Shown: positions 36,906 through 45,063 of the stretch, piece after piece
Layout: every line of letters begins with the position of its first letter
Numbering within the stretch: the stretch's first letter is position 1
Source: Candidatus Nitrospira allomarina
GTDB taxonomy: Bacteria > Nitrospirota > Nitrospiria > Nitrospirales > UBA8639
NCBI RefSeq assembly: GCF_032050975.1
Contig: NZ_CP116967.1
Span: 2,043,001-2,107,000, forward strand
Reading direction: 5' to 3'
DNA: 64,000 nucleotides
Made by a program: the position numbers and the translations under genes
Notes under the pieces: model-generated
What the model was told of the DNA's origin: nothing
Database searches by the model: none
What the model saw: only the letters and a program-made list of their open reading frames with translations

Positions 36906-38387
36906 TTACATCTCCTCTTCCATGTCCTTCTTTGTTCGGCGTGCCACGCCGGAGTCGATAGCAGCCTGAGAGACCGCCTTAGCGACCTTGGGTACCACCT
37001 GTTTGTCGAACACGCTGGGAATGATATATTCCTCACTGAGTGCGGAGTCAGGAATCATCTTGGAGAGGGCATGAGCCGCAGCAATGAGCATCGGTTCATT
37101 AATCGTTTTGGATTGCACATCAAGGGCTCCACGAAAGATGCCGGGAAATGACAAGAGATTGTTGCATTGATTGGGATAATCCGATCGCCCGCTGGCATAG
37201 ACGCGACAGTGGGGAATGGCAGCCTCCGGCAGGATTTCAGGGTCAGGATTGGCTAAGGCAAACACAATGGGATCCTTGGCCATGAGTGCTAAGTCTTCGG
37301 GCTTTAAAATGTTGGCTGTGGAAAGACCAATCACCACATGGGCGTCTTTCAGGGCGTCCTGAAGGGTTCCGGTTGGCTGATCATACTGAATGATGCTGCG
37401 AAGCGTATGGCGATGTGGCAGAATTTCTTCCACCGGGCGATCCAACACCAGCCCCTGCTTGTCGCATCCCTTGATCCTGCTGACTCCGGCTCCTAAAAGT
37501 AATTCACAGCAGGCCGTGCCTGCGGCTCCCAATCCGAGCACCACAACGGTAATTTCATTGATGGTTCGGCGTGTGACTTTTAAGGCATTGAGAAGCGCAC
37601 CCAAAATGACCACAGCCGTTCCATGCTGGTCATCATGCATGACCGGAATATCCAGTTCGGCTTGCAGTCGTCGCTCAATGTCAAAGCATCGGGGGGCACT
37701 AATGTCTTCCAGGTTAATGCCCCCAAATGACGGAGAGATGGCGAGCACCGTCCGGATAATCTCTTCTGAGTCCTGGGTTTTGAGACAGAGAGGCCAGGCA
37801 TCAATACCGGCAAATTGATGGAACAACATGGCTTTGCCTTCCATGACCGGTAAGGCCGCGAGAGGGCCGAGATTTCCTAAGCCCAATATGGCCGATCCGT
37901 CTGTCACGACAGCAATGCTGTTACTTTTCGTCGTAAAGGAATAGGCTTTTTTTTCATCCGCGGCAATAGCTTTGACGACGCGCCCGACTCCAGGCGTATA
38001 GACCATGGACAGAGTATTTCGGGTTTTGACCGGGAACTTGCTTTCCACCCGGATTTTCCCGCCTAAATGCATGAGGAAAATCCGATCCGATGAGGCGATG
38101 ACCCGAACATCCGCTAACGAATTCAGGCGTTTCATGACCCGTTCGCCATGTTCTTCACTCTGGACATCCAGAGTAATATCCCGGATCACTTTGGTGCGAG
38201 TGGCCGAGACCATATCGTACGCGCCCAAGCTGGCACCCTCTTCTGCGATGGCGGTGGCTAATTGGGCAAAGACGCCGGTGCGTTGAGTCAATTCTAATCG
38301 CACGGCCATCCGGTAATTGGAATAGGGGCCGATATCTTGTGAGGAACTTTGCCCATTTTGCTGTCGCTTAAAAAAATTCCACACCAA
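36906..38387 (-). CDS. NAD(P)-dependent malic enzyme with N-terminal ACT domain
   Basis: 493 residues. An ACT-like regulatory domain lies at about 24-100 (VRLELTQRTGVFAQLATAI). The malic-enzyme core follows: VYTPGVGRV, VVTDGSAILGLGNLGP, IPVMHDDQHGTAVV and the cofactor loop VVVLGLGAAGTAC. It decarboxylates malate to pyruvate in the cytoplasm. There is no phosphotransacetylase tail. The ACT domain suggests control by an amino acid or another small ligand; the identity is unknown. It converges with uppP. Confidence 0.93.
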   Translation of the reverse strand: MVWNFFKRQQNGQSSSQDIGPYSNYRMAVRLELTQRTGVFAQLATAIAEEGASLGAYDMVSATRTKVIRDITLDVQSEEHGERVMKRLNSLADVRVIASSDRIFLMHLGGKIRVESKFPVKTRNTLSMVYTPGVGRVVKAIAADEKKAYSFTTKSNSIAVVTDGSAILGLGNLGPLAALPVMEGKAMLFHQFAGIDAWPLCLKTQDSEEIIRTVLAISPSFGGINLEDISAPRCFDIERRLQAELDIPVMHDDQHGTAVVILGALLNALKVTRRTINEITVVVLGLGAAGTACCELLLGAGVSRIKGCDKQGLVLDRPVEEILPHRHTLRSIIQYDQPTGTLQDALKDAHVVIGLSTANILKPEDLALMAKDPIVFALANPDPEILPEAAIPHCRVYASGRSDYPNQCNNLLSFPGIFRGALDVQSKTINEPMLIAAAHALSKMIPDSALSEEYIIPSVFDKQVVPKVAKAVSQAAIDSGVARRTKKDMEEEM

Positions 38388-38966
38388 GGAGTCCCTCCTC
38401 TTCAGTTGCGCAATGGATCAATTTTGATCGCGTTACCCATAAGCTCCAGACCTTTTTCTTATATTGTATCGGATTATTCAAGTTAGGGGTATGTGCGGGA
38501 GACTGAACAAGGCCATTACTATTGGTGGGAGCTCGTTTAAGGAATGAAGGAATAAGGACGGGGTTCCTCCGGGGAGGTGAGCCAAAATTACAGCGCGCGC
38601 TCCGTAGGGCGTGACCTTACATTCGGCAATAGGGCCCAAAAACGCGCAGCCCGGGGCGTGGTCCGTGCGAAACCTTTCGATGCGCGCCAAACCTAGCGGC
38701 GGCGCAACCCGGGTTGCTCAGACAACGCCCGCCATAATTCTGGATTGAGCTCCGCGTCTCGGCCATGCCAAAAGGCCGATATAATTGTGAATAACAATAG
38801 AGTAGGTCAGTGAGATAGCTAGTAGCCTATGTCATACTCCCAGGACGGGAGGTATGAAGTGTATCCGTGGCGGGTGCGGTATGGTTTGTTTTGGCAGGGT
38901 GCCGATCATGGTATCTTCTCTGGTAGTTAAAATAAGTAACTTTTTTGTATTTGTGAACCCTCTCTT
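38388..38966. other. 579-base intergenic region
   Basis: AT-rich flanks (probably promoters of the malic enzyme and the CPBP gene) around a GC-rich block, about 38560-38780, listed separately. No gene was found. Confidence 0.5.
38560..38780. repeat. GC-rich dispersed repeat, copy 1
   Basis: Its base composition is unlike the flanks. The core 38716-38732 matches 48601-48617 at 16 of 17 bases (GCTCAGACAA, C or G, GCCCGC). It is preceded by the palindrome AACCCGGGTT (38706-38715) and followed by a 6-bp hairpin, TCGGCC (38759-38764) with GGCCGA (38774-38779). Outside the core the two copies align only loosely. Confidence 0.5.
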
Positions 38967-40427
38967 ATGGAATCAGATAATACAGTCGAGCTCCTCCCAG
39001 ATACCCGCCCGGCCCTTCAAGAAGAAATTCAATTCTCCGGTTGGCTGACCGGCCTGTGTCTGTTGTTCTGCGCAGGGGGGCTGGGATTGCTCTTTTGGGC
39101 GGTGACGCTTTCCGATGATGTGCGCCTGGCATCACCTGCAAGCCGTGATCTTGAGCGGATCGCCAGTCGGATGTTGGGTTTTGAATCTCGCCTGCCTGAA
39201 CTCTCCTCGTTTGAACAGGTGATGTACCATTTGGGGGGACAGGACGGGGAGACGCTGGGGCAAATCCAACTTTGGTATGAAGAAAGGGTGGATGATCAAT
39301 CCTCACCATTGGATAAATTGTATTTGGGCATGCTCTATGGCGAAGCCGGGTTGACCGACCAATTCAAGCAGTTTGTGATGAGTTGGAGTATGGAGCACAA
39401 TTCGCCTGCTCTTTTTCGTCGATTGTTGGAAGTGGGATATGGGCAGAGCCAAACGTCACCTGCTGAGTATGTCTTCTTGCAGGCGCAGTTAGCCGAGGAG
39501 GTCCCCGCAAATTGGTTTTACTTTCATCTTGCGCGACGAATAGCCGTTCAGGCCGGTGATCAAGATTTACAGGAAAATCTGCAATTACAAGAGTATCAGT
39601 TGACCGACCCCCCATTATGGAGATGGCGCGTGTTATTGATGGGTGAGGTTGTGGTGATTGGGTTTGGGGTGGTGTTCTTTCTTCGTCTGGGTTTCGTTCG
39701 CTTGAAAGGCCGGAGTTCCCAGTCCCAAACCGACTTCGCTGCCTGGCGCATTCCCTGGACCTTCCGGGAGGGTATCGCGGTTTTAGCCCGTGGAGGTGCC
39801 CTGACGATTCTGTTGATGGGGCTGGTGGCGGTGATGCCTGATGGCATAGAAATTATTGAAGATTTCGGGATTGCTTTACTGTATCTTCCTCCCGTCGTCC
39901 TGACCGCTATGCTGTTGTGCCGAACCAGGAAACAATCGTTGCTACAGGTGGTGGGCTGTTCGAATGTGTGGCAACGTTTGAAATCCGGTCTGCCATTGAT
40001 CGTGATGTTGGTGACGCTTGGCCTTGTTGGGGACTGGCTGATTATGCTCGGGGGGGATGCGTTTCAATCTTCGGTCCATTGGACAGAATGGTTTGTCCCG
40101 CAGCTGATTTGGGGAACGAGGATGGAACTCATCAAAACCACAATCGACTTTGTTCTTCTGGCGCCCTTTTTCGAAGAACTCATTTTCCGGGGAATTCTCT
40201 ATACGACCCTTCGAACCAAATTCAGTTTTCCCCTCTCCATGGTCGCAAGTGGATTGATTTTCGCCTTGGCCCATGGCTATGGGCTGATCGCGTTTCTGAC
40301 GGTTTTCTGGAGTGGGTTGTTGTGGGCATGGGCCTACGAACGAACCGGGAGTGTGATTCCCGGCATGGTGGCGCATGCCGTCAATAACGGGGTGGTGGTG
40401 TATTCTCTGGTCTCATTTTTCCGCTAA
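38967..40427 (+). CDS. CPBP-family intramembrane glutamic protease
   Basis: 486 residues. The CAAX/CPBP signature EExxxR is E403, E404 and R408 (FFEELIFRG); later FALAHGYG and HAVNNG supply the other conserved residues. About eight membrane helices. Residues 40-190 between the first and second helices form a soluble, extracytoplasmic region that I do not recognise. CPBP proteins process prenylated proteins or act in peptide maturation and immunity; the target here is unknown. It stands alone between a repeat-bearing gap and a convergent SDR gene. Confidence 0.85.
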   Translation: MESDNTVELLPDTRPALQEEIQFSGWLTGLCLLFCAGGLGLLFWAVTLSDDVRLASPASRDLERIASRMLGFESRLPELSSFEQVMYHLGGQDGETLGQIQLWYEERVDDQSSPLDKLYLGMLYGEAGLTDQFKQFVMSWSMEHNSPALFRRLLEVGYGQSQTSPAEYVFLQAQLAEEVPANWFYFHLARRIAVQAGDQDLQENLQLQEYQLTDPPLWRWRVLLMGEVVVIGFGVVFFLRLGFVRLKGRSSQSQTDFAAWRIPWTFREGIAVLARGGALTILLMGLVAVMPDGIEIIEDFGIALLYLPPVVLTAMLLCRTRKQSLLQVVGCSNVWQRLKSGLPLIVMLVTLGLVGDWLIMLGGDAFQSSVHWTEWFVPQLIWGTRMELIKTTIDFVLLAPFFEELIFRGILYTTLRTKFSFPLSMVASGLIFALAHGYGLIAFLTVFWSGLLWAWAYERTGSVIPGMVAHAVNNGVVVYSLVSFFR

Positions 40428-40461
40428 CAATGATCAGGGAGCTGTTTGTTGTGAGGTGTTG

Positions 40462-41259
40462 TCATGATGATGGATGCCGTTCAATGTCGTCCAAGGCCTG
40501 ATAGAGATCAGGAAATCGAATGGTATAGTGAAGGGTAGTGAGGAGTTTGTGAATGGAGACCTGTTTGCCGCCTTCCCGAGGAGGCGTGAGTGGGGGAATG
40601 GGCATGCTCCACTTTTCTGACGCAATTGAGAAAATCTCCGACCAGGTCCGTGGGGTCCCATCGCTAGCCAGATACGTGGTCCCGTTCTGAGCCCGTTCCA
40701 GGGCTCGCAAACAGATGCCTGCCGCATCTTCTACATGGAGGAGATTGACCCATTTTGGAGTATTGCGAATCCTGCCTTTTCTCATCCAATCCAACACATG
40801 ACGGCCTGGCCCGTATAATCCTGCCAGTCGAATGACCACAGCGCCCAGTTGTGTCCGGAGATATTCTTCTCCTTGGACCCGAGGAAGGTCCATGTTGACC
40901 GGAGTCTGTTCCGTGACGGCTTCGCAGTTCGTGCCATAGGCGGATGTGCTTCCCATCACCAGAATTCTACCGGACTCCTTGGGACGGCTGCTGAAGAATT
41001 TCTGAACCACATTCAATGGCGTTGCAGGAAAACACCAGATGAGATGGGCCGGGCTGGGAATGGATCGCCAGGTTTCAGGCCGGGTCAGGTCAAAATGAAT
41101 TCGATGTGCAGGTGAAATATCCGAGAGATGGACATCCGGCATTCGGCTTGTCGCGAAAACGATCCATCCTGCTTCACAAGCCTGGTGATAGATTCGTCGA
41201 CCGGTATAGCCCGTGCCAAGAATGACGAGTGGATCATGGTAAAGGGAATTATGGCTCAA
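40462..41259 (-). CDS. NAD(P)-dependent SDR, epimerase/dehydratase-like
   Basis: 265 residues. Rossmann loop ILGTGYTGRRIYHQA near residue 12, then VMGSTSAYG and LAGLYGPGRHVLDW, LLHVEDAA. The active-site tyrosine-lysine pair is not clear, as in atypical SDR proteins of the YeeZ group. The C-terminal part, around LTPPREGGKQVSIHKLL, is proline-rich. The function is unknown. It converges with the CPBP gene, and a separate - strand gene follows it upstream. Confidence 0.8.
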   Translation of the reverse strand: MSHNSLYHDPLVILGTGYTGRRIYHQACEAGWIVFATSRMPDVHLSDISPAHRIHFDLTRPETWRSIPSPAHLIWCFPATPLNVVQKFFSSRPKESGRILVMGSTSAYGTNCEAVTEQTPVNMDLPRVQGEEYLRTQLGAVVIRLAGLYGPGRHVLDWMRKGRIRNTPKWVNLLHVEDAAGICLRALERAQNGTTYLASDGTPRTWSEIFSIASEKWSMPIPPLTPPREGGKQVSIHKLLTTLHYTIRFPDLYQALDDIERHPSS

Positions 41260-41349
41260 GGAAGAGGTCTTATCCGAATGTGTGATTGGGAAGAGAAATT
41301 TTTCAAAAGCCAGGGCTTACCCTGATTGGGGCTTGCTGGAATTCCGACA

Positions 41350-41868
41350 TTATTCATTCTGTTCTGAGACATATTGTTGGGCGTATCGGATGTAGTTTGC
41401 GGCAGATTCTTTGATCCACTGCACTTCAGCATCCGTCAACAGGCGTTTCACTTTAGCCGGAGACCCCATGACCAGGCTCCTCGAAGGGATGTGGATATTC
41501 CTCGTAATTAAGGCTCCAGCACCAATGACACAGTCTTCTTCGATCACGGCTCCATCCATGATAATAGTGCCCATACCAATCAGCACCCGATCATGTACCG
41601 TGCATCCATGGAGGACCACATGATGGCCCACGGTGATGTCATCGCCAAGAGTCAGGGGATGGGTGTCATGGGTGACGTGCAACAGGCAGAGGTCTTGAAT
41701 ATTGGTCCGATGGCCAATACGGATAGAATGCACGTCCCCGCGTACGACGGCATGAAACCAGACGCTCGATTCCGATCCGATGGCCACATCCCCGATGACG
41801 ACGGCCGTGTCTTCGATAAACGCGCTGGTTGCGACAGTTGGGGCAATCCCTCGATAGGTTCTTAACAT
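41350..41868 (-). CDS. Gamma-carbonic anhydrase family protein
   Basis: 172 residues from ATG at 41866-41868, with AAAGGA eight bases upstream. The frame is open for 77 further codons, but those are not homologous-looking and overlap the next gene. Left-handed beta helix with the zinc histidines H64 (CLLHVTH), H82 (VGHHV) and H87 (LHGC). Gamma-class members hydrate CO2 or lack activity; the YrdA/PaaY type fits by length. It may belong to one transcript with the upstream membrane protein, 55 bases away. Confidence 0.9.
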   Translation of the reverse strand: MLRTYRGIAPTVATSAFIEDTAVVIGDVAIGSESSVWFHAVVRGDVHSIRIGHRTNIQDLCLLHVTHDTHPLTLGDDITVGHHVVLHGCTVHDRVLIGMGTIIMDGAVIEEDCVIGAGALITRNIHIPSRSLVMGSPAKVKRLLTDAEVQWIKESAANYIRYAQQYVSEQNE

Positions 41869-41923
41869 GAGCGCGGTCCTTTCGCCGAATAGCGTATCTC
41901 CATGTGAGGACGTGAGGTGAAGG

Positions 41924-42400
41924 TTAGAGGCGAATGAGCATGGCGCCGATTGCCAGTCCGGTAAGAACAATGAGGATGGTGAGGTACGCCGCCACGCTTC
42001 GGTCTGAGAGCCAATCGGTTTGCCAATGTTTGGGATACGTGGTTTTTCCCGAAAACATCCCGTCCTCTTCGTACAGTCCCATTCCCCTCTCGAGTTCAAT
42101 TAATTGTTGTTTGGCCATTCGGTGTCGAGTGGCTTGTTGAAGGATCAGATAGATCACAAATCCTGACAAAATGACCACACCGGAAATCGTTAACCATCGC
42201 ATGGTGGAGTCGGGGTGTCCAGGGGACACCACCGCGATGATCATGATCAAGAACACTAATATGGTATTGTGGAATACCGACAACCGGCTCATGTATTCCC
42301 GCCGCCGGAGCACCTCGTTTTTAAATAACGGATAGAGCATACGAATGGTTTCGAGTTGCCCTTGGGATAATTCCCGGTTGGTGTGTGGCGGGTCAGGCAT
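41924..42400 (-). CDS. Membrane protein of unknown function
   Basis: 158 residues. Three hydrophobic stretches: about 45-62 (TILVFLIMIIAVV), 70-90 (TISGVVILSGFVIYLIL) and 138-157. The N-terminal 40 residues are soluble and polar. I do not recognise the family. It lies 18 bases downstream of the alpha/beta hydrolase and upstream of the carbonic anhydrase gene, so it is probably co-transcribed. Confidence 0.7.
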   Translation of the reverse strand: MPDPPHTNRELSQGQLETIRMLYPLFKNEVLRRREYMSRLSVFHNTILVFLIMIIAVVSPGHPDSTMRWLTISGVVILSGFVIYLILQQATRHRMAKQQLIELERGMGLYEEDGMFSGKTTYPKHWQTDWLSDRSVAAYLTILIVLTGLAIGAMLIRL

Positions 42401-42418
42401 GCATCGGGTCCGGCCACC

Positions 42419-43273
42419 TCACGAGAGAGGCAGATGAGCGATCATCCACTTGGCCAAATGGGTGGTCATGAGACGAAAATCTTCAGGCCGTCCGAATTGA
42501 TGGTTTGCACCGGGAATGAGGCGAAAATCCTTGGGCACGCTCAGAGACGTCAGTAATTGATCAATCTGATGGACGGGAATGATTTCGTCTTGATCCCCAT
42601 GCACAATCAGTGTGGGGGCTTGAATGCGCGAAGCTGAGTTGTAACCGTTATAGGTGAGACATTCCTCGAAAAAGGCATACGGCAAAGGTGTCGGAAGATC
42701 GCCACCGAAGACGTCGGGTATGTGGTCGGTGCGTTTCCATCGGTCCATGGCGTCTGCTCCCAATTCCAGGCGAAGCACTTCCGAAAAATCAACCACGGGG
42801 CACTTCAGGCCCAGGGCCTGGAGGAGAGGATACCGAGGGGCAGAAAGGATGGCCATGAATCCACCAAAGCTGGATCCAATGAGTCCGAGAGCCTTCATGG
42901 ATCTTTCTGTGAGAAAGCTGACGGCCGCATCCAGTTGCTCCTCACATTTTTGAATGCGGAGGTGTGACAGGGGCTCCGGTGAGTCACCCATGCCATACCA
43001 ATCGAATCGAAGCGTCGCGATGGATTGAGGAATGAGAAGGTCCGTCAGCCGCCGGTTGGTTCGACTGTTTTTATCGGAGGGAAATCCATGACAAAGGATT
43101 ACCGCTCGATTTGTGGAGGCTGCCGGTTGAGCGAAAATCCCTGTTGTCACGATGCCGGATGAGCCGGTAAAGCTGACAGGAGCTTCAGTCCTCCCATCCC
43201 AGCTGTCTGTGGGCGATGCGGTCTCCACGGGTTGGCTAAGCTTGCAGAAAGTAGAAGTGGTCGGTCGGGCCAT
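42419..43273 (-). CDS. Alpha/beta hydrolase
   Basis: About 285 residues. Serine-hydrolase signature GLIGSSFGGFM for the nucleophile elbow, aspartate in VHGDQDEIIP, histidine in PGANHQFG. The oxyanion stretch LCHGFPSDKNS is present. The ATG at 43273 overlaps the end of thiD by 38 bases; GTG 43225 would avoid the overlap. Neither has a strong ribosome site and the frame is open further upstream. The substrate is unknown. Confidence 0.8.
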   Translation of the reverse strand: MARPTTSTFCKLSQPVETASPTDSWDGRTEAPVSFTGSSGIVTTGIFAQPAASTNRAVILCHGFPSDKNSRTNRRLTDLLIPQSIATLRFDWYGMGDSPEPLSHLRIQKCEEQLDAAVSFLTERSMKALGLIGSSFGGFMAILSAPRYPLLQALGLKCPVVDFSEVLRLELGADAMDRWKRTDHIPDVFGGDLPTPLPYAFFEECLTYNGYNSASRIQAPTLIVHGDQDEIIPVHQIDQLLTSLSVPKDFRLIPGANHQFGRPEDFRLMTTHLAKWMIAHLPLS

Positions 43274-44027
43274 TTCCCCGGCCAAGAGGAAGGCCGTGAC
43301 GAATGGCCTCAGTCGTATAGTGTTTCGCGGCCTCAATCGCGTCGGAGATGGGTTTCCCCTTGGCCAGGTTGGCGGCAATGGCAGAGGCCAGGGTACAACC
43401 GGTTCCGTGAGTCGTATTCGTCTGAATAAATTCTCCCTTAAACATGCGGAAAAACCTGCCGTCGAAGAGTAAGTCGGTTCCCGGCTGTTCCAGCAGGTGC
43501 CCGCCCTTGATCAGGACATGTTGGCAGCCGAATTGATGAATGACTTTCGCAGCCTCTCTGGCATGGGCCAGAGTCTTAATGGAGAGGCCGGATAACATCT
43601 CGGCTTCGGCAATATTTGGGGTCAGAAGGGAAGCCTGAGGAAGCAATTCGGTTTTCAGTGTGGCCATCGCTTCTTGTTCCAGGAGTGGAAATCCTCCTTT
43701 CGCCACCATAACCGGATCAACAACCAGGTGCTCGAGAGGTTGTTTGGCCAGATGCCGACTGACGGTTGTGATGATGTCGGAGGTCGCCAACATCCCGGTT
43801 TTAATCACGGTGACAGGAATATCGGAAAAGAGCGCATCGAGTTGTGCGGTAATAATCGAGATAGGCAAATGAAAAACATCAGAAACGCCGCACGTATTTT
43901 GTGCGGTAATGGACGTCACCACCGACATCCCGAACACTCCGTTCGCGGACATGGCTTTGAGATCGGCTTGTATACCGGCCCCTCCACTACAATCAGAGCC
44001 GGCGATGGTGCAAACAGCGTTTTTCAT
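43236..44027 (-). CDS. thiD: Hydroxymethylpyrimidine/phosphomethylpyrimidine kinase
   Basis: 263 residues, ribokinase-like. [18 protein letters not shown] at the N-terminus and the anion-hole [12 protein letters not shown] near the C-terminus are diagnostic. It phosphorylates HMP and HMP-P in thiamine synthesis. No thiamine riboswitch is seen in the 248-base gap upstream. No other thi gene is near. Confidence 0.95.
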   Translation of the reverse strand: MKNAVCTIAGSDCSGGAGIQADLKAMSANGVFGMSVVTSITAQNTCGVSDVFHLPISIITAQLDALFSDIPVTVIKTGMLATSDIITTVSRHLAKQPLEHLVVDPVMVAKGGFPLLEQEAMATLKTELLPQASLLTPNIAEAEMLSGLSIKTLAHAREAAKVIHQFGCQHVLIKGGHLLEQPGTDLLFDGRFFRMFKGEFIQTNTTHGTGCTLASAIAANLAKGKPISDAIEAAKHYTTEAIRHGLPLGRGNGPTDHFYFLQA

Positions 44028-44274
44028 GAGTGTCAGCGAATGAAGAGTGTGCGGACGAACGGTGAGTTTAGCATGTCATATTCTGATGATCCAGGGATGC
44101 CGCATTCCAGTGATTGGTGAGCATGGAAATCCTGCTGTTCCAGCTTACGTCTGAGGATCAGGTGTCTTTGCGTAATTTTTCTTGACATTATAGGAAAAAT
44201 ATTTCATGGTGTTTGATTATAGAGTCACTCCTTGAGGAGCTGGGCATTCCGGGCTGTTCAAGGATAGATGCTGT

Positions 44275-45063
44275 ATGGAATCTCCACATCCTTCAAAGTC
44301 TTCTCCTCCTTCCGATGAAGAAATTCATCGAAAGCGCCTGGGAGATCTGACGCTTTCCCTTGGATCTTCCCAAGGGTCACCCGGACAATTATCTTCGAAA
44401 TCGGAAGCGTCGAGCCATAATACCCGATTGCCCGAGACTCGCCAATCCAAGATATCCCCAGGTACCCCACAACCTGATCTGCAAGAGGAATTGCATGCTC
44501 TCCGACAGCAAGTGGAGCGGTTCATTCTGGCCTCCCAGGGGTCTCGTGAGGGATTGTGGGTCGCTGAAATTCGTCCGGATATTCCCTGGTACTCTCCAGA
44601 GTGTCCGGTGTGGTACTCCCCTCAGTTTATCGCGATGTTGGGGTATGAGGAATCCGAGTTCCCTGGAGTAATGGGGAGTTGGGAGCAACGGTTACACCCT
44701 GACGATCGGGAGCGAGTGTTCGAGGCCTTAACCAATCATATTGAAAAAAGGATTCCCTATCATGTGGAGTCCCGGTTACGCACTAAATCAAAAGGTTATC
44801 GTTGGTTTGAGGCCACCGGAGAGGGAACCTTTGATGCCGATGGCCGGTTACTTCGAGGAGGAGGAACCATACGCGATATCACGGAGCGCAAGTTGGCGGA
44901 TGACATATCAAGGCGGAACCACGCTCTGTTGGATGCGGTCCTCGAAGAAATGAGTGATGTGGTCTACGTCAAGGACCAGGATGGTCGTTACCTCCTGGTG
45001 AATCCCTCGGGCGCGGAGATTATGGGAAAGGCCATCCATGAGGTCATCGGAAAAAACCGATGA
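44275..45063 (+). CDS. Multi-PAS hybrid histidine kinase, N-terminal part (frameshifted)
   Basis: 262 residues: a polar N-terminus, a short coiled coil (about 64-84), a PAS/PAC domain (about 88-210, ending GGTIRDITERK) and the start of a second PAS domain (ALLDAVLEEMSDVVYVKDQDGRY would be its first strand, shown here only up to 45050). The frame ends in TGA after an A6 tract (45051-45056). With five A it would continue IGKTDEEIFG, a textbook PAS sequence, into the 45038 frame. Confidence 0.8.
   Translation: MESPHPSKSSPPSDEEIHRKRLGDLTLSLGSSQGSPGQLSSKSEASSHNTRLPETRQSKISPGTPQPDLQEELHALRQQVERFILASQGSREGLWVAEIRPDIPWYSPECPVWYSPQFIAMLGYEESEFPGVMGSWEQRLHPDDRERVFEALTNHIEKRIPYHVESRLRTKSKGYRWFEATGEGTFDADGRLLRGGGTIRDITERKLADDISRRNHALLDAVLEEMSDVVYVKDQDGRYLLVNPSGAEIMGKAIHEVIGKNR

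Noticed and set aside
41869-42099. Longer start of the gamma-carbonic anhydrase
   Set aside because: The extra 77 residues overlap the upstream gene and are not like the family; ATG 41868 has a proper ribosome site.
44028-44274. Thiamine riboswitch before thiD
   Set aside because: No TPP riboswitch core could be recognised in the gap.
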